Position numbers and translations under genes: made by a program | Part shown: positions 1 to 8,229 of the stretch, in pieces | Layout: every line of letters begins with the position of its first letter | How positions within the stretch are numbered: position 1 is the stretch's first letter | DNA from: DATGZX01 sp035296965 | GTDB taxonomy: Bacteria; Planctomycetota; Planctomycetia; Gemmatales; Gemmataceae | Direction: 5' to 3' | Assembly: GCA_035296965.1 (NCBI GenBank) | Contig: DATGZX010000128.1 | Coordinates: 1 to 37,000, forward strand | DNA: 37,000 nucleotides | Notes under the pieces: model-generated | Database searches by the model: none | What the model saw: the letters and a program-made list of their open reading frames with translations, nothing else | What the model was told of the DNA's origin: nothing

Positions 1-142
1 ACTATACGGCGCGCGGTCAATACTGATGCCAATAGGCCGTAGCCGCATTCGCCAGAATGCGGGGGGAACTGTGTGAGATAGCCCGCATTCTGGCGAATGC
101 GGCTACGGGGCGATGTCTCATTTTTGACCGCGCTCAGTATAT
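1..142. repeat. Long imperfect palindrome with perfect 26-bp inner arms
   Basis: Positions 37-62 and 83-108 are perfect 26-bp reverse complements separated by 20 bases. Outside them, 1-20 and about 124-142 also pair imperfectly (both contain a GCGCGGTCA core), so the whole stretch folds as one long cruciform. It lies downstream of the MCE gene, which reads towards it. The shape resembles a miniature or REP-like dispersed element. It could also act as a terminator, but there is no clean T-run right after the inner stem. Confidence 0.7.
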
Positions 143-152
143 AAGGAATCCC

Positions 153-1187
153 TTAGCCCTGCGGGATGAACACTTGAACTTCTATGCGATCCGCCGGCAG
201 GCTATCCACTTCTGGTATCGGAGGCGCGAGGGTGCCCAGGCCGAGCGGGACGACATTGCGTGAGGAGAACCAGCCGAGCTTGTGCACCTTGTGGTACTTC
301 TTCAAGTATTCGCATACGGCTTCGCTCTGCTGGCGGGTAATCGTCTGGGCCACGGCCAGGTTTGGGCCATGGGAGTCGGCATAAGCGACGACCACGACCT
401 CGGAGCCCTTCTGCTTCATCCCTGCCAACCAGGGAGCGAGTTCGTCGAGTCGCCGGCGTCCATCATCCGTAAGAACAGCTCGGCCCGGCTCGAACAAATC
501 TGTGGCCGCGAAGCATTGACGGGCGCGTTCACAATTTGGGCGTACCAGGAGAACCAGCGGGTCTTCGACATAGCTGCGCACCACGGGCAGCCTTTTCAAA
601 GCATCCGCGTCTTGTTGAAACGATGCAAGGGTCTGTTGAGTTTGTTGAAGGACGGCGAGGACGCGGTCGTAAGCCTCTGGGTCTTTGAGCAATTTGGCGA
701 CGGTGCCCTGACTGTCCCGAAGGCCGTCGAGGGCCGTGTTCATTTGCATGAGCACGTCGGTCAATTCGGTCGCCGGCTTGGAAGCCAGCTTCGCATAATC
801 TTCGACGGGATTGGCGTTCGGCGACCCCGGGTGGATCTCGACAATCTTGCCGCCGAGCATTCCCTCGTTGAGAATCTGAACAACTCCGTCCTGGCGAACC
901 AGCTGCCGCAAGCGCCCATCGAGACGCAAACACAAGATTACTTCCTCGCCCGGCTGCTGGGGTAGCTGGATGTTCTCCACCTCGCCGGCTTCAATTCCCT
1001 GGATTCGAACGCGGGTGCCAACCTCCACGCCGCGAATCTGTTGGAAGCCGGCGTGGACGTGGAAATGGGCCCTCCAGAGCCATTGCCGGCTGCCGACAGT
1101 GAACAATCCGATACCGGCTAGCGACAATGCCAGGAGGATGACGATGGCCAGCAGTGCGGCCTGCAACCGTGAGAGGGAATGCGACAT
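153..1187 (-). CDS. MCE/MlaD-family envelope protein with OmpA-like C-terminal domain
   Basis: This 344-residue protein has one N-terminal membrane segment (about residues 8-28), then an MCE/MlaD domain (about 35-115) with the typical G-x-x-V-G-x-x-V-x-x-x-G-I-x-x-G pattern. A helical stretch follows (about 125-200). The last 115 residues resemble an OmpA/MotB-like peptidoglycan-associated fold, with a VVVVAYAD strand and a QSEAV helix before the final strand. MCE proteins bind lipids and take part in transport between membranes; OmpA-like domains anchor to peptidoglycan. The product is therefore probably inner-membrane anchored and faces the periplasm. The start at 1187 is preferred over the in-frame ATG at 1208 because an AGAGG ribosome site lies just before it. 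No MlaE or MlaF partner is visible nearby. Confidence 0.8.
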   Translation of the reverse strand: MSHSLSRLQAALLAIVILLALSLAGIGLFTVGSRQWLWRAHFHVHAGFQQIRGVEVGTRVRIQGIEAGEVENIQLPQQPGEEVILCLRLDGRLRQLVRQDGVVQILNEGMLGGKIVEIHPGSPNANPVEDYAKLASKPATELTDVLMQMNTALDGLRDSQGTVAKLLKDPEAYDRVLAVLQQTQQTLASFQQDADALKRLPVVRSYVEDPLVLLVRPNCERARQCFAATDLFEPGRAVLTDDGRRRLDELAPWLAGMKQKGSEVVVVAYADSHGPNLAVAQTITRQQSEAVCEYLKKYHKVHKLGWFSSRNVVPLGLGTLAPPIPEVDSLPADRIEVQVFIPQG

Positions 1188-1335
1188 GAAAGCCTCTGCC
1201 CAGGGCAAATGCTTGACCGTACCAATGGCCGCACGAAGCCACTATTTACAAACCATTATATCACGGCGCTGGCCCGCTCCTTTGCCGAGAACACAAGGTG
1301 AATTAGGCCGGGGAGAAACTGTGCGGAATCGCTGG

Positions 1336-3348
1336 TTACCTTCCGCCTATGAGTTTCTCGAACTCCTCTTCACTCAAGACTGGCACGCCCAGTTGTTTAG
1401 CCTTGCCCAATTTGCTCCCGGCATTTTCGCCCGCCACCACATAACTGGTCTTCTTCGAGACGCTGCCCGCGGCCTTGCCGCCAAGCTGCTTGATCAGCCC
1501 CTCAATTTCGTCTCGGCTAAACTTGGTCAGCGTTCCGGTAACCACGAAGGTTTTGCCCGTCAGATCCGCAGCGCCCATCTGCGCAGGCGTGGGGCGGGCG
1601 TCTTCCGTCAGCTTCAGCCCCAGACTGTGCAAATCTTCGATCGTCTTCCGCCCGGCACGGCTCTGAAAGAACTTATGAATGCTCCCCGCGCGTTCCTCGC
1701 CTATGCCCTCCACCTGCGCCAGGCGCTCGACGGACGCGTTCATGAGATCATCCATGTTGCCAAACTTTGCAGCCAGCAGTTCCGCCACGTGCTCCCCCAC
1801 ATGTCGAATCCCGAGCCCGGTCAGCAGGTGGGCCAAGCCGCGGCTCTTGCTGGCAGCGATGCCATCGAGCAGGTTTTGGGCAGACTTCTTGCCCATGCGT
1901 TCCAAATCGACAAGTTGTTCGAAAGTCAGGCGATAGAGGTCCGCAATGGAGCGCACGAGGCCTGCGTCGACGAGTTGGTCAACGATCGCCGTGCCTAGGC
2001 CCTCGATGTCCATCGCGTTGCGATGGGCGAAGAAACGCAGCCGTTCCTTGAGCTGGGCAGGACAAGCGGGTCCGGTACAGCGGAAATAGACGCCGCCTTC
2101 CTCGCGTTCCACCGGCGAACTGCATGCTGGACAATTGCTCGGAAAGTGAAAGATCTCTTCGCTGCCGTTTCGGGCGCTTGGCTCCGAACGAATCACGTAG
2201 GGGATGATCTCGCCGGCCTTCTCAACCAGAACCTTGTCGCCCACGCGGATGTCCTTGCGGGTAATCTCGTCCGCGTTGTGCAAGCTGGCTCGGCTGACCG
2301 TTGTACCCGCGAGCTGAACTGCTTCCAGATGCGCTACGGGCGTCAGGATACCAGTCTTGCCAACCTGCACCTCGATTTTGAGCAGCTTGGTCAGTGCTTG
2401 CTCCGCCTCGAATTTATACGCTACGACCCAGCGCGGCGCTTTGCTTGTGGTCCCAAGGCGTTGGCGTTGCGCGAAGCTGTCTACTTTGATGACCATGCCG
2501 TCGGTCTCATAAGGCTGTTCATGGCGGCGCTCAGCCCAACTGTCGCAATACTCGATGACCAGATCGATATCGTCGAACGACGCGATGTTCGTGTTGACTG
2601 GAAAACCGAACTCCCGCAGCAGTTCCAAAGATGTGAGGTGGGATTGGACTTCGACTCCTTCGGTGGCCCCGAGCGAATAGACGAAAAGCTGGAGCCGGCG
2701 TTGCGCGCATAAGCGCGGATCGAGCAGCTTGAGCGATCCCGCTGTGGAATTGCGCGGGTTGGCAAACGGCTCCTGTTCCTTGGCGACGCGCTCCTTGTTG
2801 ATGCGGGCCAATTCCGCGCGCGTCATGTACACCTCTCCGCGGACTTCGAAAAGGGCAGGGGGCTTGTGGGTATTCAGGCGCAACGGCAGGCCGCGAATGG
2901 TCCTTAGATTGTGAGTGACGTCGTCGCCACGCTCGCCGTCGCCACGCGTGGCGCCCACCGTGAAGAGCCCGTTTTCGTATGTAAGGGAGATCGCGACTCC
3001 GTCGATCTTCAACTCAACGACGTAAGTGAGCTTTTCTTCGCCAAGCAGCTTGTGCACACGCCGGTCAAATTCGCGCAGCTCGTCCGCGTTATAGGTGTTG
3101 TCGATCGACAGCATCGGCTGGCGATGCCTGACCGTGACGAAACCATCGATCGGCGCGCCGCCGACACGCTGCGTTGGGCTATCAGGCGTGACTAGTCCGG
3201 GATGGGATTTCTCGATTGCTTCCAGTTCTTTCAGCAAGCGGTCGAATTCCCGATCCGAGATTTCTGGCTGCCCATCCACGTAGTATTTGTGGTTATGGTA
3301 GTTGATGAGAGTCCGAAGCTTCTCGGCCTGTTGAGCAGACGAGGACAT
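1336..3348 (-). CDS. ligA: NAD-dependent DNA ligase LigA
   Basis: This 670-residue protein, the normal length for the family, seals nicks in DNA using NAD+. The adenylation domain carries the KxDG motif as ELKIDG with Lys114 as the AMP-accepting residue, followed by the conserved GATRGDGERGDDVT segment. An OB domain follows. A four-cysteine zinc site (CPAC then CTGPAC) lies near residues 405-430, then helix-hairpin-helix repeats (LLTGLGIRHVGE and neighbours). A C-terminal BRCT domain starts around residue 595 (GKTFVVTGTL). The ATG at 3348 has a GGAG ribosome site 8 bases upstream. It stands alone or with the small membrane protein just upstream (20-base gap) on the same strand. The protein looks complete. 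Confidence 0.98.
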   Translation of the reverse strand: MSSSAQQAEKLRTLINYHNHKYYVDGQPEISDREFDRLLKELEAIEKSHPGLVTPDSPTQRVGGAPIDGFVTVRHRQPMLSIDNTYNADELREFDRRVHKLLGEEKLTYVVELKIDGVAISLTYENGLFTVGATRGDGERGDDVTHNLRTIRGLPLRLNTHKPPALFEVRGEVYMTRAELARINKERVAKEQEPFANPRNSTAGSLKLLDPRLCAQRRLQLFVYSLGATEGVEVQSHLTSLELLREFGFPVNTNIASFDDIDLVIEYCDSWAERRHEQPYETDGMVIKVDSFAQRQRLGTTSKAPRWVVAYKFEAEQALTKLLKIEVQVGKTGILTPVAHLEAVQLAGTTVSRASLHNADEITRKDIRVGDKVLVEKAGEIIPYVIRSEPSARNGSEEIFHFPSNCPACSSPVEREEGGVYFRCTGPACPAQLKERLRFFAHRNAMDIEGLGTAIVDQLVDAGLVRSIADLYRLTFEQLVDLERMGKKSAQNLLDGIAASKSRGLAHLLTGLGIRHVGEHVAELLAAKFGNMDDLMNASVERLAQVEGIGEERAGSIHKFFQSRAGRKTIEDLHSLGLKLTEDARPTPAQMGAADLTGKTFVVTGTLTKFSRDEIEGLIKQLGGKAAGSVSKKTSYVVAGENAGSKLGKAKQLGVPVLSEEEFEKLIGGR

Positions 3349-3367
3349 GGGGGTGCTCCGTCCAGGT

Positions 3368-3682
3368 TCAGGCAGATGAATCTGTTTTCTGAGACGGAGG
3401 AATTGTGTTCGCCACGGCCTCTTTTTTCAAGCTCCGTAGCCGGTCGAGGCCCATGCTAAGGAAAGCGAAAACAACCATTGCCGCCAACTCGTACAGAAGC
3501 CATTTCCAGCCGTTGGCGTGGAGAGCATTACTGAAGGGCAGGGGCGTAAACGCCTGCCCAGCTTGACGAGCATTCTCTTCAAGCACAGGGATCACGCCAT
3601 AGGCGAGTGCTGTGGCCACGAAGAGCAAGCTGGCGAGTAGCAACATGAAATAAAACGGATTGCGCGGCTCGGTTTGCGACAT
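3368..3682 (-). CDS. Small two-helix membrane protein, unknown function
   Basis: This 104-residue protein has two predicted membrane segments, about residues 10-30 and 62-80, separated by a soluble loop rich in Ala, Asn and Gln. The C-terminal tail is charged and polar. I recognise no catalytic motif. Planctomycete genomes often carry such a small conserved membrane protein, but I cannot name a family. It lies 20 bases upstream of ligA on the same strand, so the two may be co-transcribed. The ribosome site before its ATG is weak. Confidence 0.7.
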   Translation of the reverse strand: MSQTEPRNPFYFMLLLASLLFVATALAYGVIPVLEENARQAGQAFTPLPFSNALHANGWKWLLYELAAMVVFAFLSMGLDRLRSLKKEAVANTIPPSQKTDSSA

Positions 3683-3778
3683 GCTGGGACACTACATCAC
3701 GGTAAACGATGGGTCGATTCGACCTCGGAGTTACGCTTGGCGCCGGGGGCATTCCGGTTCTTGCGATGACTGAGACGT

Positions 3779-3868
3779 CGTTTAACCGCGACCCAACGGG
3801 GAGCGCGGAACAATCAGCGCCGAGACCCCTTGTATTCGACGCGCTCGCCGCCGGCTCGCGGTTAAACG
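3779..3868. repeat. Spaced inverted repeat with 13-bp arms
   Basis: Positions 3779-3791 (CGTTTAACCGCGA) and 3856-3868 are perfect reverse complements separated by 64 bases rich in GC. The element fills most of the gap between the small membrane protein and ndk. An open frame on the plus strand covering it (3709-3912) has no recognisable product and is most likely chance. The form is that of a dispersed intergenic element. Confidence 0.6.
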
Positions 3869-3908
3869 AAAAAAGATCATCAGAAGCGGGATTGCACCGC
3901 TTGGTTCT

Positions 3909-4373
3909 CTAATCGCCCGCCACCCAAGCGTGGTCGGTGGCTTTATAGCTGACCAGCTCTGCGGGCTGAAACCAGAGGGCGATCTCGGCTGCAGCATTTG
4001 CCGGGCTATCGCTACCGTGTACCAGGTTGTTCTGAACGCTGATGGCGAAATCTCCCCGGATCGTAGCGGGGGGCGCTTTGGCGCCATCCGTCTCGCCCAT
4101 CAGCCTGCGCGCGACAGCCACGGCTTCGCGGCCTTCCCAGACCATCGCCACCGTCGGACCGGAAGTTACGAATTGTACCAGTGAATCGTAGAACTGCTTC
4201 CCCTTGTGAACGGCATAGTGCTTTGCCGCCAAATCCTGGGAAACCTGCACGAGTTTCAGAGCCGCCAGGCGCAGGCCCTTCTGTTCGAAGCGCTGAATGA
4301 TCGTGCCGACCAGCCGGCGCTGCACGCAGTCGGGTTTCAAAAGAATCAACGTCTGCTGAATAGGATCTGCCAT
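3909..4373 (-). CDS. ndk: Nucleoside diphosphate kinase
   Basis: This 154-residue enzyme transfers the gamma phosphate between nucleoside triphosphates and diphosphates. The N-terminal TLILLKPDCV strand and the active-site segment NLVHGSDSPANAAAEI are diagnostic, with His119 as the phosphorylated residue. The family is usually about 140-150 residues. I take the second of two adjacent ATG codons (4373), since AAAGG sits too close to the first. An in-frame start at 4400 would add nine residues that are not typical of the family. It is followed on the right by rho on the same strand, with a gap of about 50 bases. Confidence 0.96.
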   Translation of the reverse strand: MADPIQQTLILLKPDCVQRRLVGTIIQRFEQKGLRLAALKLVQVSQDLAAKHYAVHKGKQFYDSLVQFVTSGPTVAMVWEGREAVAVARRLMGETDGAKAPPATIRGDFAISVQNNLVHGSDSPANAAAEIALWFQPAELVSYKATDHAWVAGD

Positions 4374-4427
4374 CATCCTTTGACTCTCAATAAGCCGCAA
4401 GAGCCGATTTTGGCCGCCGGCACTCGC

Positions 4428-5549
4428 TCACCGGACGAATGCCGCAATGCGCTCCAAGAAAGCTGCGTTCGACGGATACTCAGCCAACTTTTTGACAAGG
4501 CTTTCCATTGCCTGCACGGGGTTCATCGAGACAAGGCTGCGACGCAAAAGAATGACTTTCTGCAGCACCTCCGGCCGCAGGATACGTTCTTCCTTGCGTG
4601 TCCCCGATTGGGTGATGTCCATTGCCGGGAACACCCGCCGGTCGGACAGCTTTCTGTCGAGTACCAATTCCATGTTGCCCGTGCCTTTGAACTCCTGGAA
4701 GATGATGTCGTCCATCCGCGACCCAGTTTCGATAAGGGCCGTTCCCATCACAGTCAAAGAACCACCTTCCTCGAACACGCGGGCGCTTCCGAAGAGCCGC
4801 TTGGGTACCTCCAGGGCACGAATATCGATGCCGCCGCTCATCGTGCGGCCACTGTTACCGATGTTTTTGTTATAGGCCCTCGCAAGGCGCGTGAGGCTAT
4901 CCAGCAGCACAAAAGCCTGCTTCCCCTGCTCGGCGAGGCGCTTGGCGCGTTCGACCACCAGCTCGGCGGTGCGTACATGGCTGGCACTGTCGCGGTCGGA
5001 ACTGCTGGCGATCACCTCGCCCTTGACCGTGCGCCGCATCTCGGTCACTTCCTCGGGACGCTCGTCCACCAAGAGCATCATGAGGTGCATTTCGGGGTGG
5101 TTTTTCGTCACGGCTTGAGCAATGTGCTGGAGCAGGATGGTCTTGCCGGTCCGCGGTGGGGCAACAATTAGGCCACGCTGCCCCTTGCCGATGGGGGCGA
5201 GCAGGTCCATCACGCGAGTGGTCAGCGGCTCAGTACCTGTCTCCAAATTGATTTGTTCATGCGGATCGATCGGCGTCAGATCGTCAAAATTGCGGCGTGG
5301 ATATTTATCTGGCGCCTCTCCTTCGACCTCCTCGACGCGTGCCAGCCGCGGTCCGGCGCCCTTCTTGGCCGCCTCAGAGGGCCCGCCCACAAGGACTCCT
5401 TCGCGAAGTGCGAATTTCTGGATCAGCGGTGCGGATACGTATGGGTCGGCAGCCTGGGCTGCGTAGTGGCGGGCCGGGTTCCTCAGAAAGCCAAACCCCT
5501 TGGGGTGAAGTTCCAGGACACCCTGGACGTGATGCGCGTCGTGAGGCAT
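4428..5549 (-). CDS. rho: Transcription termination factor Rho, short form
   Basis: This is the hexameric RNA-dependent ATPase that terminates transcription. The 373 residues begin at once with the cold-shock-like RNA-binding domain (VQGVLELHPKGFGFLR at about 8-23, then DPYVSAPLIQKF). They lack the helical Rho_N extension of E. coli Rho. The ATPase domain has Walker A APPRTGKT at about 130-137, the VDERPEEVTEM segment and the C-terminal TRKEERIL region. The open frame extends upstream to a TTG at 5630 (400 residues), but the added 27 residues resemble nothing in the family. Neither start has a strong ribosome site, so the exact N-terminus is uncertain. Confidence 0.95.
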   Translation of the reverse strand: MPHDAHHVQGVLELHPKGFGFLRNPARHYAAQAADPYVSAPLIQKFALREGVLVGGPSEAAKKGAGPRLARVEEVEGEAPDKYPRRNFDDLTPIDPHEQINLETGTEPLTTRVMDLLAPIGKGQRGLIVAPPRTGKTILLQHIAQAVTKNHPEMHLMMLLVDERPEEVTEMRRTVKGEVIASSSDRDSASHVRTAELVVERAKRLAEQGKQAFVLLDSLTRLARAYNKNIGNSGRTMSGGIDIRALEVPKRLFGSARVFEEGGSLTVMGTALIETGSRMDDIIFQEFKGTGNMELVLDRKLSDRRVFPAMDITQSGTRKEERILRPEVLQKVILLRRSLVSMNPVQAMESLVKKLAEYPSNAAFLERIAAFVR

Positions 5550-5720
5550 GAGGGTACTTGTGCGTGCGGGTTGTTCGTACTGCTTAACGCATGTTGAAAA
5601 GAGGGCTGCCTTGTGAATCCTACCAGACAAGACCAGCCGACATGGGCACGTTCATTAAATGTAATTGCTGGTCAGACCCCTTTTCGACGCCCACCCAGGG
5701 CGCCGGCCCATCCAGGATCT

Positions 5721-6524
5721 TCAAACCTTGCGAAATTCCGTGACAGCTTCAAACGTTCCATCAGGCAGGGGCACCAGCTGATAATCGCTGAAGATGTGCG
5801 GTGCTTCTTGCTGCATTACCTGCAGGATCTTCACCGCGAGCTTGCGGATCTCGACCTCCGCGTGGCGGCTGGCACGCATTTCAATAAAGTGCCGCAGCGC
5901 CCTGGCATTGGCAGTGACGCAGATTTTCGTCTCGGTGGCGTTGGGCAACACGCTCCGCGCGGCCTGGCGGGCGAGCTTTCGTCGGAGGGTTTTGTCCGGC
6001 TCATCCTTGAATCGCTCTTGAAGCTTCTCCGCCAACATCATATACGCCCGGTGGCTTTGGGCAACGGCTTCCAGCCAAATATGGTGCAATTCCGGATCTG
6101 CAGCGATCTCTTGAGGCTCGACATACTCGGCCACCGATTCGTCGACGTAACGTTGGCTTAGCTGCGAATAAGCCCAGCCCGCGCGGTGACGAATTAATTC
6201 GTGGGTGAGCGTCCGACTCACTCCCACGAACAAGAAACTCCAGACTGCATGCTCCAGCACCGAGCCGTGTCCCACCTTCAGAATATTGTGGAGGTATGCC
6301 TCGTTGCCGCCAGGTCGAGGGCGGGCAAAGCTCATGTAGCAGACGCGACCAGCAACTTCCGTGAGTTGTTCGCCTGCCACGTCGGTGTCCGTTTGCCAGG
6401 CTACGTCATGGTCTCGGAGAAAGCGGCTCAACTCGGCATCGTTTACCTTCTGTTGGCCGAGCAAGTAGACCTTCGGTTCTCTCAATACGCGGATATCTTT
6501 GACTGGATCGAATTCCAAGTCCAT
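5721..6524 (-). CDS. thyX: Flavin-dependent thymidylate synthase ThyX
   Basis: ThyX makes dTMP from dUMP using FAD, NADPH and methylene-tetrahydrofolate, replacing ThyA. The ThyX motif RHRAGWAYSQLSQRY is intact, starting at Arg112, and the C-terminal RHFIEMRASRHAEVEIR segment is also family-typical. The preferred start at 6524 (267 residues) has an AGAAGAG ribosome site. The in-frame start at 6572 adds 16 basic residues with no family match. No thyA or dihydrofolate reductase gene is visible beside it. Confidence 0.96.
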   Translation of the reverse strand: MDLEFDPVKDIRVLREPKVYLLGQQKVNDAELSRFLRDHDVAWQTDTDVAGEQLTEVAGRVCYMSFARPRPGGNEAYLHNILKVGHGSVLEHAVWSFLFVGVSRTLTHELIRHRAGWAYSQLSQRYVDESVAEYVEPQEIAADPELHHIWLEAVAQSHRAYMMLAEKLQERFKDEPDKTLRRKLARQAARSVLPNATETKICVTANARALRHFIEMRASRHAEVEIRKLAVKILQVMQQEAPHIFSDYQLVPLPDGTFEAVTEFRKV

Positions 6525-6662
6525 GAACTCTTCTTTCGGGAATAGGCGACATCGCGACCGGCGATTAAACACTATCGTAGCAAACCCGAGCGCCCGACGC
6601 CACAGACAATCTTCGAACTCAGCCGCCCAGACACCCGCGCGGAATTGGCAACGACTATGCAG

Positions 6663-8108
6663 TTAGGTTTTGACATTCTCCGGCTCAGTCATGCTCCGGG
6701 GATCCAGTGCCCGGTTCAATTCATCCTCACGCACCACCGCCTCGCTGTCCTTCTTTCTGAGGGCGCCGGCGCGAAGCTTCTCCAGGCAGAGGTTGCGCAC
6801 CGTCTTGCCGGTCTTGAAGGCCTCCTTCGCGATTGCGGCAGCCATGTCGTAGCCGATCAACGGATTGAGGCTGGTGACCATGGCCAGGCTTTCCTCGACC
6901 TGTTTTTCGCATTGCTGACGGTTGGCCTCCATGTCGTTTGCGCAAAACTCCACGAATGCGTTGGTGCTGGCCGCGAGGAGCTGCACGCTTTCCAAGGCCG
7001 CCAGCCCCATGACCGGCATCATGATGTTCAGCTCGAACTGGCCGCCGGTCGCGCCGGAATACGCAATAGTCTGGTCATTACCCATGACGCGCGCAGCCAC
7101 CTGCATCATGCTTTCGCACATGACTGGATTGACCTTGCCAGGCATGATCGACGAGCCAGGTTGCCGGTCGGGCAACATCACCTCGTAAAATCCGCAGCGC
7201 GGACCGCTGCCAAGCCAACGAATATTGTTGGCAATGGAATAGAGGCTCACCGCAATTGTCCGTAATTCGCCGCTGCTCTCGACCAGGCCGTCCCGATTGG
7301 CGTTGGCTTCGAAATGGTTCCTGGCTTCAATGAACGGGATTCCGGTCTCCTTGGCAAGAGTCTCCGCAACCTTGGTCCCAAATTTCGGATGCGTGTTGAT
7401 CCCGGTGCCGACCGCCGTCCCTCCCGCGGGAAGCTCGAGGATGGCGAGGAGCGCACGCCGGGCGCGCTCTTGCGATAGATCCAGTTGCCGAACGTAGCCG
7501 CTGAACTCCTGGCCCAAGCGAATGGGGGTCGCATCGGCAAGGTGAGTCCTGCCGATCTTGATGACGTCATCCCATTTCTTGGCCTTGCCGTCGAGCGCGC
7601 TCCGCAGTCGCTCCAGGGCAGGCAGAAGCTCATCATGAATCGCCTGGCCCACGGCCACGTGAATAGCCGTGGGGAACATATCGTTGGTCGATTGCCCCAT
7701 ATTCACGTGGTCATTAGGATGGATCGGCTTCTTCTTGTCGAAGCGGTCGCCGCCGGTCAGCTCAATCGCCCGGTTGCTGATCACCTCGTTCGCATTCATG
7801 TTGGACGAAGTGCCCGAGCCGGTCTGAAAGATGTCGATCGGGAACTGGTCGTCGAATTTGCCGGCGACCACTTCGCGCGCTGCCTTGACAATGGGTTCAG
7901 CGATTTCTGCCTTGAGTTTACCCAGGTCGCGATTGACAATGGCTGCCGCGAGCTTGACGAGACCGAGTGCATGGATCAGCCGCGGTGGCAACGGCGGCCC
8001 CGAAATCGGAAAGTTCTCCACCGCCCGCTGAGTTTGGGCGCCGTAATAGGCCTTGGCAGGAACCTTTACGTCGCCCATCGAGTCTTTTTCAGTGCGAAAT
8101 TCGGCCAT
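6663..8108 (-). CDS. fumC: Class II fumarate hydratase
   Basis: This 481-residue enzyme interconverts fumarate and malate in the TCA cycle. It shows the superfamily signature GSSIMPGKVNP, the TGSGTSSNMNANEVISNRA segment and the HPNDHVNMGQSTND segment typical of iron-independent class II fumarases rather than aspartase or argininosuccinate lyase. The ATG at 8108 follows a GGAGAG ribosome site. It lies downstream of the redoxin gene on the same strand, but a hairpin between them suggests separate transcription. Confidence 0.96.
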   Translation of the reverse strand: MAEFRTEKDSMGDVKVPAKAYYGAQTQRAVENFPISGPPLPPRLIHALGLVKLAAAIVNRDLGKLKAEIAEPIVKAAREVVAGKFDDQFPIDIFQTGSGTSSNMNANEVISNRAIELTGGDRFDKKKPIHPNDHVNMGQSTNDMFPTAIHVAVGQAIHDELLPALERLRSALDGKAKKWDDVIKIGRTHLADATPIRLGQEFSGYVRQLDLSQERARRALLAILELPAGGTAVGTGINTHPKFGTKVAETLAKETGIPFIEARNHFEANANRDGLVESSGELRTIAVSLYSIANNIRWLGSGPRCGFYEVMLPDRQPGSSIMPGKVNPVMCESMMQVAARVMGNDQTIAYSGATGGQFELNIMMPVMGLAALESVQLLAASTNAFVEFCANDMEANRQQCEKQVEESLAMVTSLNPLIGYDMAAAIAKEAFKTGKTVRNLCLEKLRAGALRKKDSEAVVREDELNRALDPRSMTEPENVKT

Positions 8109-8174
8109 GAAGCTCTCCAGAAAAAGCGTCAGATCCTTTGTGGTTATGCATAGCCGCCAGGCAGTGAAAAGAGA

Positions 8175-8200
8175 AGCCCACGTGATGCAACACGTGGGCT
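8175..8200 (-). terminator. Probable Rho-independent terminator of the redoxin gene
   Basis: A perfect 10-bp stem (AGCCCACGTG) with a 6-base loop is followed, on the minus strand, by the T-rich stretch TTCTCTTTTC. It sits 30 bases after the stop of the redoxin gene and before the start of fumC, the expected place for a terminator. Confidence 0.7.
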
Positions 8201-8229
8201 CCTCGACAATCCTTCAAAGCTCAAGGCGC

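Noticed and set aside
282..965. 227-residue plus-strand open frame
   Set aside because: Antisense to the MCE gene; composition and content are those of a shadow frame.
3709..3912. 67-residue plus-strand frame between the small membrane protein gene and ndk
   Set aside because: It covers a spaced inverted repeat and shows no family features.
4206..5171. 321-residue plus-strand open frame
   Set aside because: Antisense to rho and ndk; no family features.
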